From NCBI RefSeq assembly GCF_021155765.1, contig NC_060110.1, forward strand, positions 22,156,001 through 22,220,000: 64,000 nt of DNA. Reading direction: 5' to 3'. The notes under the pieces are model-generated. The model was not told where the DNA came from. It ran no database searches and saw only the letters and a program-made list of their open reading frames with translations. The position numbers and the translations under genes are program-made. Source of the stretch: Diprion similis. Taxonomy: Eukaryota; Arthropoda; Insecta; Hymenoptera; Diprionidae. This document shows positions 36,001 to 49,500 of this stretch, piece after piece (the stretch's first letter is position 1; every line of letters starts with the position of its first letter).

Positions 36001-39000
36001 ATGAACATGACCTGCGGCATGTTTAAACACTGTCAAGCTCCATTTCCCACGAAAACTTAAGGCGCCTCGTTTTACGATCCTTGTGAGGAAGTCGTTATTC
36101 GTCGAAATAGATCTGGGATCTTTAGACTTTGCTCTCTTAGCTTGCAATAGGATAGATATTGCAGATTTTTGATGCCAAGATAAGCAAGCTACTTCCAGAA
36201 GGCAATAATTTCAATATCATTTCGAGACCGAATTGAATTTGTTACATTCTCATTCATTCATTGGCTATAAGATGGGTCCTGGAGTCTCTAAAACTTTTTT
36301 GCTCATGGTCGCGGTATCTCGTACACTCAAAGAACGCTGCATAGGAATTGGAACTAACCGTTCTGTTGACAAAACTTTCCGTTCCCAAAGAAACCAGTTT
36401 TGCAGACGCAGCAAAAACCCTGGCTGTAGTCGACGCATTCTGCTCTACTGTGACAACTCGTCCCACCGGTCAGACAGCTCGGGATTTCATTGTTTGCCGG
36501 AGCATCTGTAATGTATTCTATTTCTGATGCTAATTAGTGATCATTGTTGTTAGTAACATGCTCGAATTGCAGCACAAACTCGAAACGTTATTTCACGACA
36601 AAGATAACGTCTTGGTTCGGACAGTGAATCAAAATAAAATATTAATGAAACAAAGAATCCCTCAGTTATCAGTTGGTCAATTGTTTTAGGTATTTAGTAG
36701 ATAGTTAAAAGCAGCAGTTGCAATTAGTAATTAGAGAGACTTTGGTTTAGTGTTGTAAAATACTTGTGAGAAATCCCTTTACTGTTTAAAAGTAAACAAA
36801 AAATGAAGGCTTTTAAGTACTCACATAGACTTAGTTCATAAAAAAAGATTTCTACTGATCATATGGCAATTTTTATTCACCTTGAATATTATCAGGGAGT
36901 CGAACATTGGCCGAATCGTTGATAGGGCCGATTCCCAGAACCCATTTTCCAGGTTCGCCGATGTTAGACCATCTGGAATTAAGTCATGTTTACAGTTTTC
37001 ACAGTCAAGAAATGTCTGACAAAGGTTGATAATATCATGTCGTGAACTTACTTGTCGAGGTTTACAACTTGATCGGAGCCGGAGCCCTTCAAGATATACA
37101 TGCGGCCATCTCTGGCGACGACACCAGCCTGAGCTCTGGCATCTGGCAGACCTCCGGGATGAAAGTCGGCTTGGATCCATTGAATACCTTGCGGAGCGTA
37201 CAGGAATTCAGCGTAACTGTGGGTTCCGTTTGACGAAATCACGACTTGGTAGGTATTTTTCTGGGTTGGGTTGCCAGAAAGAATGAGAAAAAGCAAACGA
37301 GGATCAGGTGGTATTAGAGTCGGTAAACTAAACTTGGAGAAGAATATTACCAGCCTCATTTTGAGAAACTTACTTTGTCGCTTTTTGCGTTGTAGTAGCC
37401 GACGTTCTCCCAAGTCACTATGAACAAGCTGGTGGGATAGAAGTCCAGCGCGTCCTTAAAAGAATCTCGTACGATTTCACCGGCCAGAGAGAGCCTAATC
37501 GGGTCTTCGGTCTCCTCCCAGTAAACCACCCCAGATCCTCTGGTGTCCACGTGGGTGTACAAAGGTGCTATTATCGGGTAGTCCAGAGGGAATGGAATGT
37601 TGAAGAATATTTGCATCGGTGCCAGGAAAGACAAGACTCCATTTCCGTTCACCTATAAAACGATATGTAGTTCGGATTGACGACGAATCACTTTTATAGT
37701 AACAATTCAAAAACTAAACCTGGAATTGGTGATGTTCTTTTGGTATTGAAAATTATTTCAGCTTGTGTAGCGTATCATTTAGCAATAAACCGGGTACTCG
37801 ATACGTAAGTTAAATTTCGATAACGTATTTCATACGAAACAGACGCCGCTGTTCACACAGCTTTAGCATATAGAGAGATAATGGCTATTATCGGTACAAA
37901 CAGTTTCCTAGATTATTGCGTGTTCTTCGTGAGATCACGGGCTACTGACAGCTGCGGAAGCACAATCTATATTCGGAGAATAATCTTGCGTTTATTTCCC
38001 GAACCAAACATTATTCTTCAGTATTTCAATTCTGATACATAACAGCAATCCAGTTTCAGGCATTTAGAGTTAGTACAATGAGAAGGTCTGAAATGGTTGT
38101 GCGATGGGTTTATGACGCAGTTTTTTTTTTTTTGTTCTTTATGTCTCATTAAAGAGAACAAGAACTTCGGTAACCCCGAGACGTATCGCTTAAGCATGAT
38201 GATATTACATGTGCGTGGCGCGTCGTGAGAGCGCAAGCTTGGATGTAGAGAAGTCATTCACCCAACTGCAGCTCGTTACATCAAGTCGTCGTTTCGTCAA
38301 CACGCACGCATATTTGCATGAATTTATTTGTATTTATGGACTTACCCGCGGATTCACTCCGCTCCGCACTTTAGCGCGAGAAGAGCGAAGAGACGTATCT
38401 GCGGGTTTTGTCGGTAGACTAACTAAAAGACATCGCGTTCATGCTGCTGCCCACATGCTCATTCCTCTGTCAACAGCAACACGGACAGACCTTCATTGTG
38501 CCGGGTTATGAAATTTTTTCGTATGTGCAGCTGTTTGGTCAAGCAGCTTGATTGGACGCTTTCCTCTACGAATTGAAACGAGCCCTCTTCCCCACGCTCT
38601 GCATTTGCCCTGAAGACTATTTGTTCGTTTTTTCGGTAAAAGGATGTACCAAGAAGGCAATGCAGTGTTGCCGGTTGATCTAATGGGCCATTCGATGTGA
38701 ATACAGCCTGTGAATGTACATCAGCTACTCCGTCCAAGTGGCTGGTCCTTTTGTGGGTTCACGATCGAAAGTGATTTCAACGGCTGTCCAAAACACAATG
38801 TAGTGTTTTGACAAATCTGTAAGGTGGGTAAGACTGGCAAATTTCTGGCCAGAGACTCATCATTTCTTTTCATTCATTACTCGAGTCAGATGTTTCAGGC
38901 GTGTGACTCTCATCGGATCAAGAAGACCTTTGACCTGACGATAGCTTCATGGAGATAGCACGGGGCCGTCTATACGCTTGTCTTGAATAGTGTAAAAAAT

Positions 39001-42000
39001 TGCCCGAACATTTGTCTAATAAATTATCACTCCCGTTGCCTTTCATAGTTCCGTAACCATCGTGCTTATCCTCTCGATTTCTTAACAGACCGAAATTGAA
39101 ACAAAAAGTTAACCCATCACGATGACCAATGAAATAATTTATACGACTCCCGCTACTCATTTAACTCAGCACATATTTATAAGTCGTCGGATGCATGATG
39201 CATCCCTTACATTATGAAAGCTGATTATTTTACTGTTGATTGAAAAAATAGTTTTAGGTATTATCAGCTGGCTTGTGTGAACAATGCGGAGCATGACAAT
39301 TCGCAGGGACATTGTAATATATTGAATGTTCAGGATACTGAATCTGTTGAATTTTAACTAATGTTCGACTCGGCCCAATTACATTAACCTCTGGTAAAAA
39401 CAATGTGGGTCAATATTGAGCAATCATAGCTGTCGAGTTGGTGTCACATGGTCTGGTAGCCTCTTGTGAACTTTGTTGCCCGGTCTCACGACTAAAACAC
39501 TTTGAACCAAATTAAAACTAATGAACCGGCGTGCTAGACGCTCGCGTATGAATAATCTACTATAAGTATGCTTATACAGAGAGAGAATAAAGTTGCAATC
39601 GATAATTCATACAGTGACAAACGTCCGCACGTATTATAAGTTCGGATTGTATTCATAGAACAGCTATTTTAGTCGAATGTTGCTGTGCCGCTGATTCCAT
39701 TTAATATGTAAAAAAGTTCCCGCGAGGTTATTCAATAATTCATTGACCGATCTGATATTACTGTTGACGAGGTTTTTAAATACGTACACGTGATTCCTCT
39801 GGACCTCGATTTATTCTTTTTGTTCAAACTTGGTCTTCAACAAATTGAGCCTAGCAAAATTCTTTTTAAAGAGACCTTTGGGTTCTTTTTTTTCACTTGA
39901 AATACTTTTACCAGTTATTATCGAGCCTTATGAAAGCATCGAGTGGCATTGCTCGGCAGGCACGTCTCGACTTAAAATTCTGACGAGACTCTGGTTTAGG
40001 ATGATGGTCAGCAATCACTCTTAATTATACACTGAGAGGGATCAAATCATCATCGTCATCGTCACCATCATCATACACGATAACTAGGAATAGACATAAT
40101 TACCGTGTGGGATGCTCAAGACCGTCTTCTAACTAGCTAAGCTCTCTGTCAGCGCCTTGGTTGAATCAAGTTATCTATGTCACATAATTGTGCGCACTTT
40201 TCATTTCGTTAATCTATCTGAACGTCTATGGGGTCTGTTTACCCGCACGATACTATTCACACGTCATTAGTCTCTAACTGAGGCGCTGAAAAGATTCGGT
40301 AATTCATTTCCCGCATCCTCATCGATGTCTCAAGTCCAGATGTCCACTGAAAAAATATTCACAAGCTTGACTTGCAACGAGTCAAGATAATGAAGAATTG
40401 TCCGATTTGTGATCTTTGAATGAGATACTTCATTAATTGTGAACTGACAAAGTAATGAGTTATTGAAGTTACGACTAAGGATTCGTTCTCTGTCGTTTGA
40501 CGGCTGTTCGATTTTTCATTGCATCCTCTGTTTCCCAACGAGAAAAGGTTCGTTGTCTAGCTAGGTGCTTATGATTTTCAAGATTTGCTAACCTCGAGAT
40601 CCTCAATGTATCCTTATCGTGCCTTAATTACGAGCTATTGTCTTTCAGGTTGTTTACCAGTAAACTTGTGGTTATTCACATGCTTATACGTCGTCATGCT
40701 ACCGCGTATTTGATCCTAGAATTTGATAAGATATGTGCGCTCACATAGATATCTAGTTTTGCAGTAAGGAAAAAATATACGCGTAAAAATGTTTCTGTCT
40801 TTGAGGACTTTTAGTTCCCGTTAGCAACACCAGTGTTTACTATATTTAATATATTATGCCTCGATTTATCGCGCAATGGTAAATAAATCAGTGATACGAA
40901 TGAATACGGATTTAAGGTTCAAGCTATTTTAAATCTACTCAAGTTCATTGACCACTGGTGATTTATGACTGTTATAGAGAAACGAAGAAAGACGTTGAAT
41001 TTCTTACTCGTTAACTAGGCTTGATTTGAATTAACAAGACTTTCAGTTCATCAGGAGAATGGAGAAAATTTCTATAGCCTGTCAATTAGTGATAAAGATG
41101 TTACGAATTGATTAAAAGTAGGCGTAATTTTTTTTCTTATTTCTAGATACGATGCCCTATAAATGGCAATCCCAGTTAAAGACATTCTTAAAGTTTCCGC
41201 GCAGATTATTGCCGCCACAGTATTTATCAGTGACTTATAAAACAGTAAACAAGCTTGGTTGTAACTTCTTACGCAGTGGACATGATATGCATACGTTTAC
41301 GATTTACTAAAAAATATCGGCAGTAGCGAACTGCCATTTGGCATGAATTGGTTTCTTAATAAACCAAATAAGACTTGTCGTAATCAGAAATTTATCTGAA
41401 ACTGTTTATGGTTGATTAACGGTCAAAGAGCACCTGCTTTCAAACACGGATTTCCGTTTCGAGATACGTGCACAATTTATCTCTTTGTTCAGAAAAATTT
41501 ATAGTTGCGGTCAAAAGACGAAGCGGTGCATCATTGTTTTCCTTTCATTGTCATACATGACGTTATCTTCACTGTGCGCAAATTCTTCGTATCGACAGAT
41601 GTCTACACGTGGTTAGTGTAACTAGCTCCGTTTGCCCAGATCACTTATCTCTAAGCTCTAAACTCCTGACTCTCAACAGGCGGAAATCACGTTCAATTAT
41701 CCGTAACTTCTTGCGTCTATTCCACAAATCAGAGACCAGACGATAATGGCTCATCTAATTTAAATTGCACCATTCAACGCGCGTCTTTGCGAACACTCTT
41801 CGAATCGCGACACCTCCTTTGATCTAGGCTTCGTATCTAACTTGCAGCAAAGACGCGGGGCCAAAATAAGAACCAAAAAAAGGAAAATGACGACAAAAAT
41901 TGTGACGATCTTTAATTTAGAATACAGTATCACGTAATAATTGAGGTCAACTAGACTTGTAATACAATCCACGTTGCAGCTGCACGTATAGTACGTGAAG

Positions 42001-42438
42001 CATTGTATTTAACTTAGATGATACGACAAATATTTTCGTTCAAATCGTAGCGCGTAATCTCTCTCGCTAAGAGATTTGTACACAGAAAATTAGCCGTCAA
42101 GATTCTGTGTATCAGTGTACAACATACCGATAAAATATTATTATAATATAAAAATTGAAATTGAAACCAGTTGTTGTTACACGGTCCACGTACAACCAAA
42201 TCATTCATTCTTTTATCATTTTACTCACGTATATCATATCGTAGATGTAGTCGTAGAAGCTGATCGGCGTCTTCAGTTTCACCTGGACGGTTTTGAGCTG
42301 ACCATCGGGGGTCGGTTCGAGGGTCTTGCCGAGTGCATAGGTGTAGAATGGTCGCTGGTATGCTTGGTGAGCCGCGAGAGGTTCGAGGCAGGCCACGAGG
42401 GCCAAGAGGACGGATGTCCACGCACAGCCAGTCACCAT
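30087..42438 (-). CDS. Ndg: Nidogen (entactin), complete, 21 coding exons
   Basis: Exons, 5' to 3' on the minus strand: 42438-42229, 37652-37374, 37260-37052, 36972-36881, 36505-36359, 35919-35686, 35562-35040, 34960-34794, 34642-34514, 34438-34343, 34157-33924, 33494-33351, 32761-32633, 32470-32345, 32174-31831, 31754-31418, 31312-31084, 30913-30738, 30650-30542, 30455-30337 and 30223-30087 (TAG), giving 1389 residues. A signal peptide opens the protein (ACAW..LLALVACLEPLAA region). The NIDO domain follows from about residue 65 (YVNGNGVLSF) to 260. Then come an EGF, the G2F beta-barrel (about 313-535), about ten EGF modules including a calcium-binding type starting DVNEC, a six-bladed LDL-receptor-B/YWTD propeller (about 1070-1325; TYWSD, FWTDS, FWSDW, YYWTDW) and a final EGF. 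This is the standard nidogen order. It links laminin and collagen IV in basement membranes. Residues about 696-821 form an irregular, Thr/Pro/Asp-rich EGF-like stretch. Confidence 0.96.
37653..42228 (-). other. Nidogen intron 1 (4.6 kb)
   Basis: Separates the signal-peptide exon from the NIDO exon. It is many times longer than the other nidogen introns (mostly 70-450 bp). I found no exon, RNA gene or transposon with clear ends. A short CAT/CGT-rich run lies at about 40047-40076. Long first introns often hold enhancers, but no specific site can be named here. Confidence 0.6.
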
Positions 42439-43880
42439 CCTCCCGGAGCGTCTTGGCACAACTGTGTATTACAAACGGGCGTCGTACTCCAACTGAAGCC
42501 GACTATATGACGACTTGCTCCGCGCCTTTAACAACTTCGATGCTCCTCTCCTAATCGACTCTACTACTTTACACGAAGTCACCGCACCGCGAAGAGATTA
42601 CGCACATCGTGCGTCTTGTGCCCGATTCTAGTTTCTACACAAACTTTATTCTCTCATTGTCTGCGTCTGGTATTTTCATGCACTTATTGTATTTCTAGCC
42701 GGACCGATTTGCAGCAAGAACGATTGATGGGGACTGAATCGAAGGTGTTGCTAGGTGGCTGTTAAAACAGGTCTCACACTGTATCGGACGATCCAGAATC
42801 CTGAAGAAAGTGATTGATTCTGATTTGAAAAAATTTCGATACGGTTGAGTTTTTTTTATTCCAAGTTTCCAATTAATTTCGATTTCAGATCTGTTAAATT
42901 TTTTATTCACCAAGTCGCTCCTCGTTATTGAAAATGTCATTGTGCATTGAGTGTTAACCCGCGTGAAAAGATCGGTCTCACTCAGAAATCATCTATAATG
43001 TATCGTGTAAAATGAATCCAATCATGTTTCATTAAATAAAAATCTCATGACGCGTCTTCTTCTCACTTACAGCCGTAGGCACAGGAACTCAAAATATTGC
43101 AAATTCAAGCTATCTGATTAAAGTGTTTTACTGTATCGCATATTTTTTATCTCTTCAAGTAGATGCACAGCTTGTAGTTCACGAATATTCCTATAAATTG
43201 CTGCAGGGATTTTCAGACGATTTTCAGCAGTCCTGTAACCGGGAGATTTGTGGGTGGCCCGCAATCAGGCGCTTAATCTAAAAAGAGGTAGGCATGAAAA
43301 AAATATTATATATTAAAACCCAGGCATTTCGTCAAGATTTTCACGCTAGGAAAGATCCGTTCAAGTGTCTTACAGTGCGTTACAGAGATTTTAGTACAGC
43401 AGATTCCGGAAATCCAATAGAAAACAGCATTACGAAATCGACTAGAACGATTAGCGTTTTGTACAGATGGACGAGGGTTGAAAACGAATGGAGGTGGGCT
43501 TATATTGGATATAATATTGAGTTACCGCGTCCTAGATTTGGAACAACAATTACTCACCTACTATCGCACACGTTACCACGTTGCTTACGGGGTAACATTA
43601 TCTTGCACGGTGACGATTCGTGCTAATAGATTGAGCTTAAAAGTTAACTTAAATCAGCGCGGGCGCAATACCGCATTTACGTAACTGCGAAAAGAAGAAC
43701 GAAACAATGGACCAAATCGCGTTTGTCAGTTTGACGTAATACATACGTTGTAAATCGATCTTTATTACAAGAAATTACATATCTAGTTTGTACATATAAA
43801 ATATAAATATAATACAAGTATTATAATACATGAGATATATAAGTGGGATGTAGAAGAATAGGATAGACGGATTTTTTCGA
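42439..43880. promoter_or_regulatory. Nidogen 5' flank and probable promoter
   Basis: The nidogen ATG at 42438-42436 is preceded on the minus strand by CGGGAGG and an in-frame GTG, not an earlier ATG, which fixes the start. The upstream region should hold the 5' UTR and promoter. No TATA box or motif cluster was identified with confidence, and no gene is seen to 43880. Confidence 0.4.
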
Positions 43881-43884
43881 CATT

Positions 43885-43934
43885 ACATATATATATTTAT
43901 ATATATATATATAGATATATATATATATATATAT
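43885..43934. repeat. (TA)n microsatellite
   Basis: Nearly uninterrupted TA dinucleotides with single interruptions such as TTTA and TAGA. Confidence 0.9.
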
Positions 43935-44287
43935 GTACTATGAATATATGATAATTGATTAAATACATATTTTTTGTTGCTTAAATGTATCTATATATAT
44001 TTATATAGATGTAACGCGCGAGAAATAAGAAAATGTCTCGCAACGCGTCATACCATTGAATTCGTTATTATTGTATTTAATATTATTATTATTTATCATT
44101 ATTATAATTACTGTTATTGTTATATCTATATATTGCCTGTGTATAAAATAAAATTGTAAAAAAAGGACTAGAAATAAATCTCCTGCACCCGCGCGAATCA
44201 CATTATTATATGCGCGTTGAAAACATTATAATTACACCTTTACATAATTCGCACTGCGATAACGAATTCGGTATCGACGCCAATAAC

Positions 44288-44290
44288 ATA

Positions 44291-44332
<42 letters not shown>

Positions 44333-44341
44333 TATTATTAA
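44288..44341. repeat. (ATT)n microsatellite
   Basis: About 17 ATT trinucleotides with one ACT interruption near 44328. Confidence 0.9.
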
Positions 44342-46590
44342 AATTTTCAGAAGGCGTATAATTATGCCTGAAATCACCCAATTACATGCTGGAAAGAAAA
44401 AACAGAAATGACAAAACTTAAGATGAAGGAATAGGGATGAAGTAGGGATTTTATACGTATATCAACGACTTTACCAACGATGCATACTGGACATGCAGTT
44501 CTGTGTGATTAACAGATCGATAAAAATTGGATCCTAGTGAAATTTTTCTTTTTTCTCTAACTTCGTTTCAATATGACGATGGCTCCTTATAATGATAATA
44601 TACCTATGCGGGACGATGAATCCATTACATCATTCTGAAATCAAGTTTTTTTTCTGCTTATTTACTTGTTCTTCAATTGATTCTAGGACTGTTTTCTATC
44701 TCTTTCTCCTGTTTTCTTCACTTTGTTCTTATTTCATTCTCTTTGTTCGTATCGTACTAATATTGTAATACATATATATACATATAAGTATATGCGGTCA
44801 TGAACGAGTCATATGAATTCTACAAGTGCGGTAACTGCGGTAGTAACAATTAAAGCTACGATAATATTGAATTAACGTGCGTGCATGTGTATCATTGCCA
44901 TTACCATTATCGTTATTATTACAACTATTATTATTGAAGACATTCAAAAAAATGCTTTCCCTTCTTTATTCACCATTATATATTTATTTAATCGTATAAC
45001 ATTTCTTTTGGCAGTATTATTTAATCATGTTTCTGTCTTTTCATCATATATGATTGTTGATTTAACATCTTCTTTTTATTCCATTTGCAGTCTACGTTAA
45101 TTACATGTTTCCGGCATTCTATCGAACCTGCGTACCGAGCGTCGGTCGACATTATCATCCCGATGACTGGTCGGCTATGACTTGAGTAATTGAATACCCG
45201 CACAGCACGTATAAAATCGCATGTATGCTAATTGCCTGATTTTAATATTACATCACTATTACACTACTCGCACATACGTCGGTCGCCTCGTCGAACAATT
45301 CTAAATCTATCACGCACTAGGTTTCAACTCCGAAGAGAATATTGTTTTCAGCTTAAATTCGATCCGAGAATTATATAACCTACTACATTCCATCGCCTGA
45401 GATTCTAATTTTCCAAATATCTTATTTCATTAAAAACATTTAAAATAAAAACTACGAATCAAAAAATGAATTCAAAAAGAAATGAGAAATAATTGGATAC
45501 ATTTTTTAGGCCGGTTTATCTTTCTTGTTAATATCAATTTATAATATATTTTACAATTGTTTTTTTCTTTCCATTTAGTCTCTGGTTGCATATCAATTTT
45601 TCGTTTCGTAATTATATGCAGATGTTCGGATTAGTGGATAATTTCTCGTATCTTCACGGTGTGAATATTACTATTAATTTATTTCATACAATAGTCTTCG
45701 GTTTGTTTTTTGTCATTTGAAAAAAAGTTCACAATTCGGTTAGATCTACGCGTTGTATATTATTTATTGTAAATTATGTATAGTAGGATGTTTTCGTACA
45801 AAATTACTGTTTGTCTGTTTTTTTTTTTTTTTTTTTTTCTTTTTCTTCTCGGTGTAATTTTTAATTTTCCGTCATCTTCTTTTTTGTATATATTGTGTAA
45901 GTACCTAGGCTACAGTACGGCAGTAATGATACATAACGACCATTTGGTTAAGATTAAAAACTCTTTCATAAACCTTATAAATATTCTTGCCCGCAGAGGC
46001 TGCCGCATATTTGCAGTCTTCAAAAATCGGAAATAGTTGCATCATATCTTCCTCGTTATTCGTTATTTGACTGTACTTTTACGTGTTCTTTTACAATTTC
46101 TCTATATGTACGACCTCGCATCAGTCAAATATTTAACAATAATATTTACAATCGCGTTACATCGTAATAATATATATGTATATATAACAATAATTCTAAC
46201 CATTTTCTTTCGTCTACTTTTTCATTCTTCTTTGTTGAATAATTAGGTGTAAGTACTATTTATATATATAATATATTTATACGCTTTTTTTGTATGTATA
46301 TAAATTATAGAGAGAAGAATGTCTTTTCGTGAAAGGATATCGACGGTTTTATTATTTACCACAATAATAATTAATCATTTGTGATTCTTTCCTTTTTTTC
46401 TTGTCTTTTCGTACCACCCGTTGCAGCTTTTGACGCGCGCCTGATTCGCATGTCAATTATCGTCGTTATTCATTCACATTCAATATACATATAACTCGAG
46501 GACGAAGTGTTTCTATGAAATTCCAATATTTATAGGCGAGTCGATTAGTGCAGGTCAGCAAACGGTCTTTAGCATCGAAACCAATCTCTG
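44342..46590 (-). other. AT-rich region, probably including the long 3' UTR of the KIF26 gene
   Basis: Strongly AT-rich, with a poly(T) run at about 45818-45838 and many TTTATT (AATAAA on the minus strand), for example 46348-46353. It lies directly after the KIF26 stop codon on the minus strand. I cannot tell which poly(A) signal is used. No open frame has family resemblance. Confidence 0.45.
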
Positions 46591-49500
46591 TTAAGTAATT
46601 TTTATACCCGGTGGTGGTTCGATCCCTCGGCGACGCTCCATCGGACGAGAGTCGAAACAAGTAACCAGAAGTACGTGGCTCTTGCAGGCCTGAACCCTCT
46701 TCTGCAGTATGAACGTTTCCGCTTCCAGGGCCTCTAGGAACGAAGGGTCCTGCCAGTCCATGCTGTCTTCCACGTGGACTGTACACGTAAAAAGTCACGA
46801 AGAAAAAATTCATTAATCTGAATTCGTATTACACCGAACGGAGAGAAAAAAGAATTGAATATTGGCCAAAACCATACTCAGTTTAGTTGGATGATCTCGA
46901 AATGGATTAATCATTAAATTGATCGTTAAAAACGATTTGCAGTATTTGAAAGTTCGATGAAATAAAGTGTAATTATGAACAGACGAAACGCGATGAAAGA
47001 AGTAGCAAATTTTTTTGAACATGGTCGTGAAGACTGATAATTTTTTTGAATCGTAAACATGCGTAAAACTCAAAGAATTAAGCTTCCAACCGATAGTATT
47101 TATCGTCTTTTTTTCTTAACAACAAAGGTAAAGGTGGTCGAGAGACTCACGTTCAAAGCTCCATCGGTTTGAGGGTATCATGAGTCGTTTTTTCGCCTCC
47201 CTGAGTTCTTGCCTAAGAAGGCGCTGGTGCAGCCGCAGGTTGTGTATCCTGGACAACGTGCCACGCGGTTCCGAGCGAACTCGAGCGCGCCGTTCCAGGA
47301 GGGCCACGTCCTCGACGGAGTAGGCGAGTATCTCCTCTTGGAGGACCGGCACCGGGTCGACCAGCACCCGCCGATGCAGCAGCTCCGCGGACTCGTCCAC
47401 CAGCCGTCCCACCGCTGAAACACCCGCACAACGTCGAAGTTAGAACGCCCAGTGCACCACCTGAGGAGAATCACGCAACAGGGGGACCATTTTAGCCGTT
47501 GACGAGTTTTCGTTTCTTCTGTTTGTTTCTGGGTTTTTTCCATTTTTTTCTATCTTTAATTTTTCAATGATTAGTTACCGCACGGTAGACTCACGGGGAA
47601 AAAAACGACCCCGACGTATAATGAAAGTATTTTGGCAAAGGTGCAAAACAGTCCAACCTGAAATCCAGGGAATCAATGATGAACTTCAATGTGAGAAAGA
47701 ATCGAGGCAAGTAAGAGCAAAGTTGAGAGAGTCGAGGGAAAAGAGTCTTTGATTGATGAGACTAGACGATATTGAAAGATGCAACAAGAAGCTATAAAAA
47801 ATTATATATTTTCGCTGAGAAGCGGGACGAAATTTGGCGATTGACGAGCTTTGGAGAATTTATTTAGCAAGCTTCGAACAGACGTACTTATCAAATATGC
47901 ATTTCGCATAATTAATTGTGATTAGAATTTCTCGCCGATTTAGTATTTTCACAGACAGCGCATGTATATTTAAAACGTACAATTGTATCCGGATATTAGC
48001 ACCAACCTTGGTGTTCTTGAAGCGCGCTCGTTTGTCGCGAAGAGTCACTCGCTATGCTGCTGGTCTCGCTGTCTCTGACGATGCTGTCGTAACCCGAGCT
48101 TTCTGCTCTGTGTCTCGACAGGGTTGCTGGGGACAACTTTGCCGCACGTGGTGTCGAGTCCGCGCCCGAATCGTATCCTTCTTTATTCAGGACCAGCGAA
48201 GAACCCAGACTGAGTATCTTCCGCTGCGTTCTTCCTGGGGATGGAATCGATGATGGCGGAATAGAAAGCTGCAGTGGAACGGGAGCTGAAATGGAAATGA
48301 AAGATTAAAAATCTGTCTTCTATCTTTTTACATCATACTGGTACCAGCGCTACGAATTTTGGACATAGATTTTGGATCAGTGTGAAAAATGGTCTGCCAT
48401 ATTAGATTCTCCATTCTCAAACTTGATCATTTTTATAACCGAGTTCTGACCTGAGGTTCCGTTCTCCTCTTCAATATCCGATTTTCCTGTAACCGTCCTC
48501 TCGTCCCTTTCGGCGGTGGTGAAGAGTTTTTTAGCCTCGATGTATTCCTCTTCAGGATCAGACCCCGAGGCGCCATTGCCGGGTATCCTTTCAACTTCTT
48601 CCTTGAGGTTCGGGTTCGAGGCACCGTCCGGATGCCTCAAGCTGGATATGCTGCAGTCGCCGAATTTTCCGCAGTACCTCCTGGGGGATGCGAGGTGGGC
48701 GACGCTGCCTGGGTACCAATAAGAGGCTGTTGCTGGACGGGACATGCTCTGCCGGCAGTTGTCGCATATTTTTTCCTGCTCCGTCTTTCCTGGTATGTAA
48801 GCCGGCTCGCTGTAAATACTTCCATGGTTGCTCGCGGTGTCGTTGAAAAGGACGTCTGACAGCGACAATGATTGGCAACGGGATGGCGGTCGAAGGACCG
48901 TGGCGGCTGCAATATGTCCTGTGTTAGCGCAACAACTTCGTTGTACAAAATAAAAACCTTTCCAACGGCTTAAAATCAAACTCTACAAGCTAACGCCAAA
49001 CTAATTGTAAGTCTATGAATCACGACTTTCGAGTCAAGTCTCCATTTAGGCAAACTTTATGGGTTTGTGGTTTTAGAATGAGCAGACTTACGTTAGCCAT
49101 TTGTCAATAAATGGAAGGAGAAAGTGAAGACATGCATGATAACGATGCTAGTTCAACGAGCAACGCATAATCTATTTCATCCCTTCGTCTTCGTACACTT
49201 GGGAATGGTATTATACGAGAACGCTAAGAGTCATGAGAAGCTTTGCGTTGGGATAAGAGAAAAGCGATTTAGCGCTCAACCGCGTTAATTGAGTCCGATA
49301 ACAAGATCACAAGCTCTTAATAAGGGGGATAAAAAAGTTAATCGAACCGAAAGTAACGGCGGAAGAACGAGACTTACATGGGGTGTCACGAATGCTCATC
49401 GAAGAGGAGTTCTCCCTCTGATAAGTCAAGGAATTGGAAACATTCGCGAGGGCGAGTTTGCTCTGATAGAGTTCGTGGAGTCGGGCCAATTGATCGAACT

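Noticed and set aside
42439-42459. Upstream nidogen start giving seven extra residues
   Set aside because: The codon there is GTG, not ATG. Starting at 42438 gives a normal signal peptide.
48841-48877. Alternative acceptor in the KIF26 exon at GCTGTCAG (about 48860)
   Set aside because: It keeps frame too, but the upstream acceptor at 48907 (CATATTGCAG) keeps the plausible extra residues [12 protein letters not shown] in frame. Both remain possible without RNA data.
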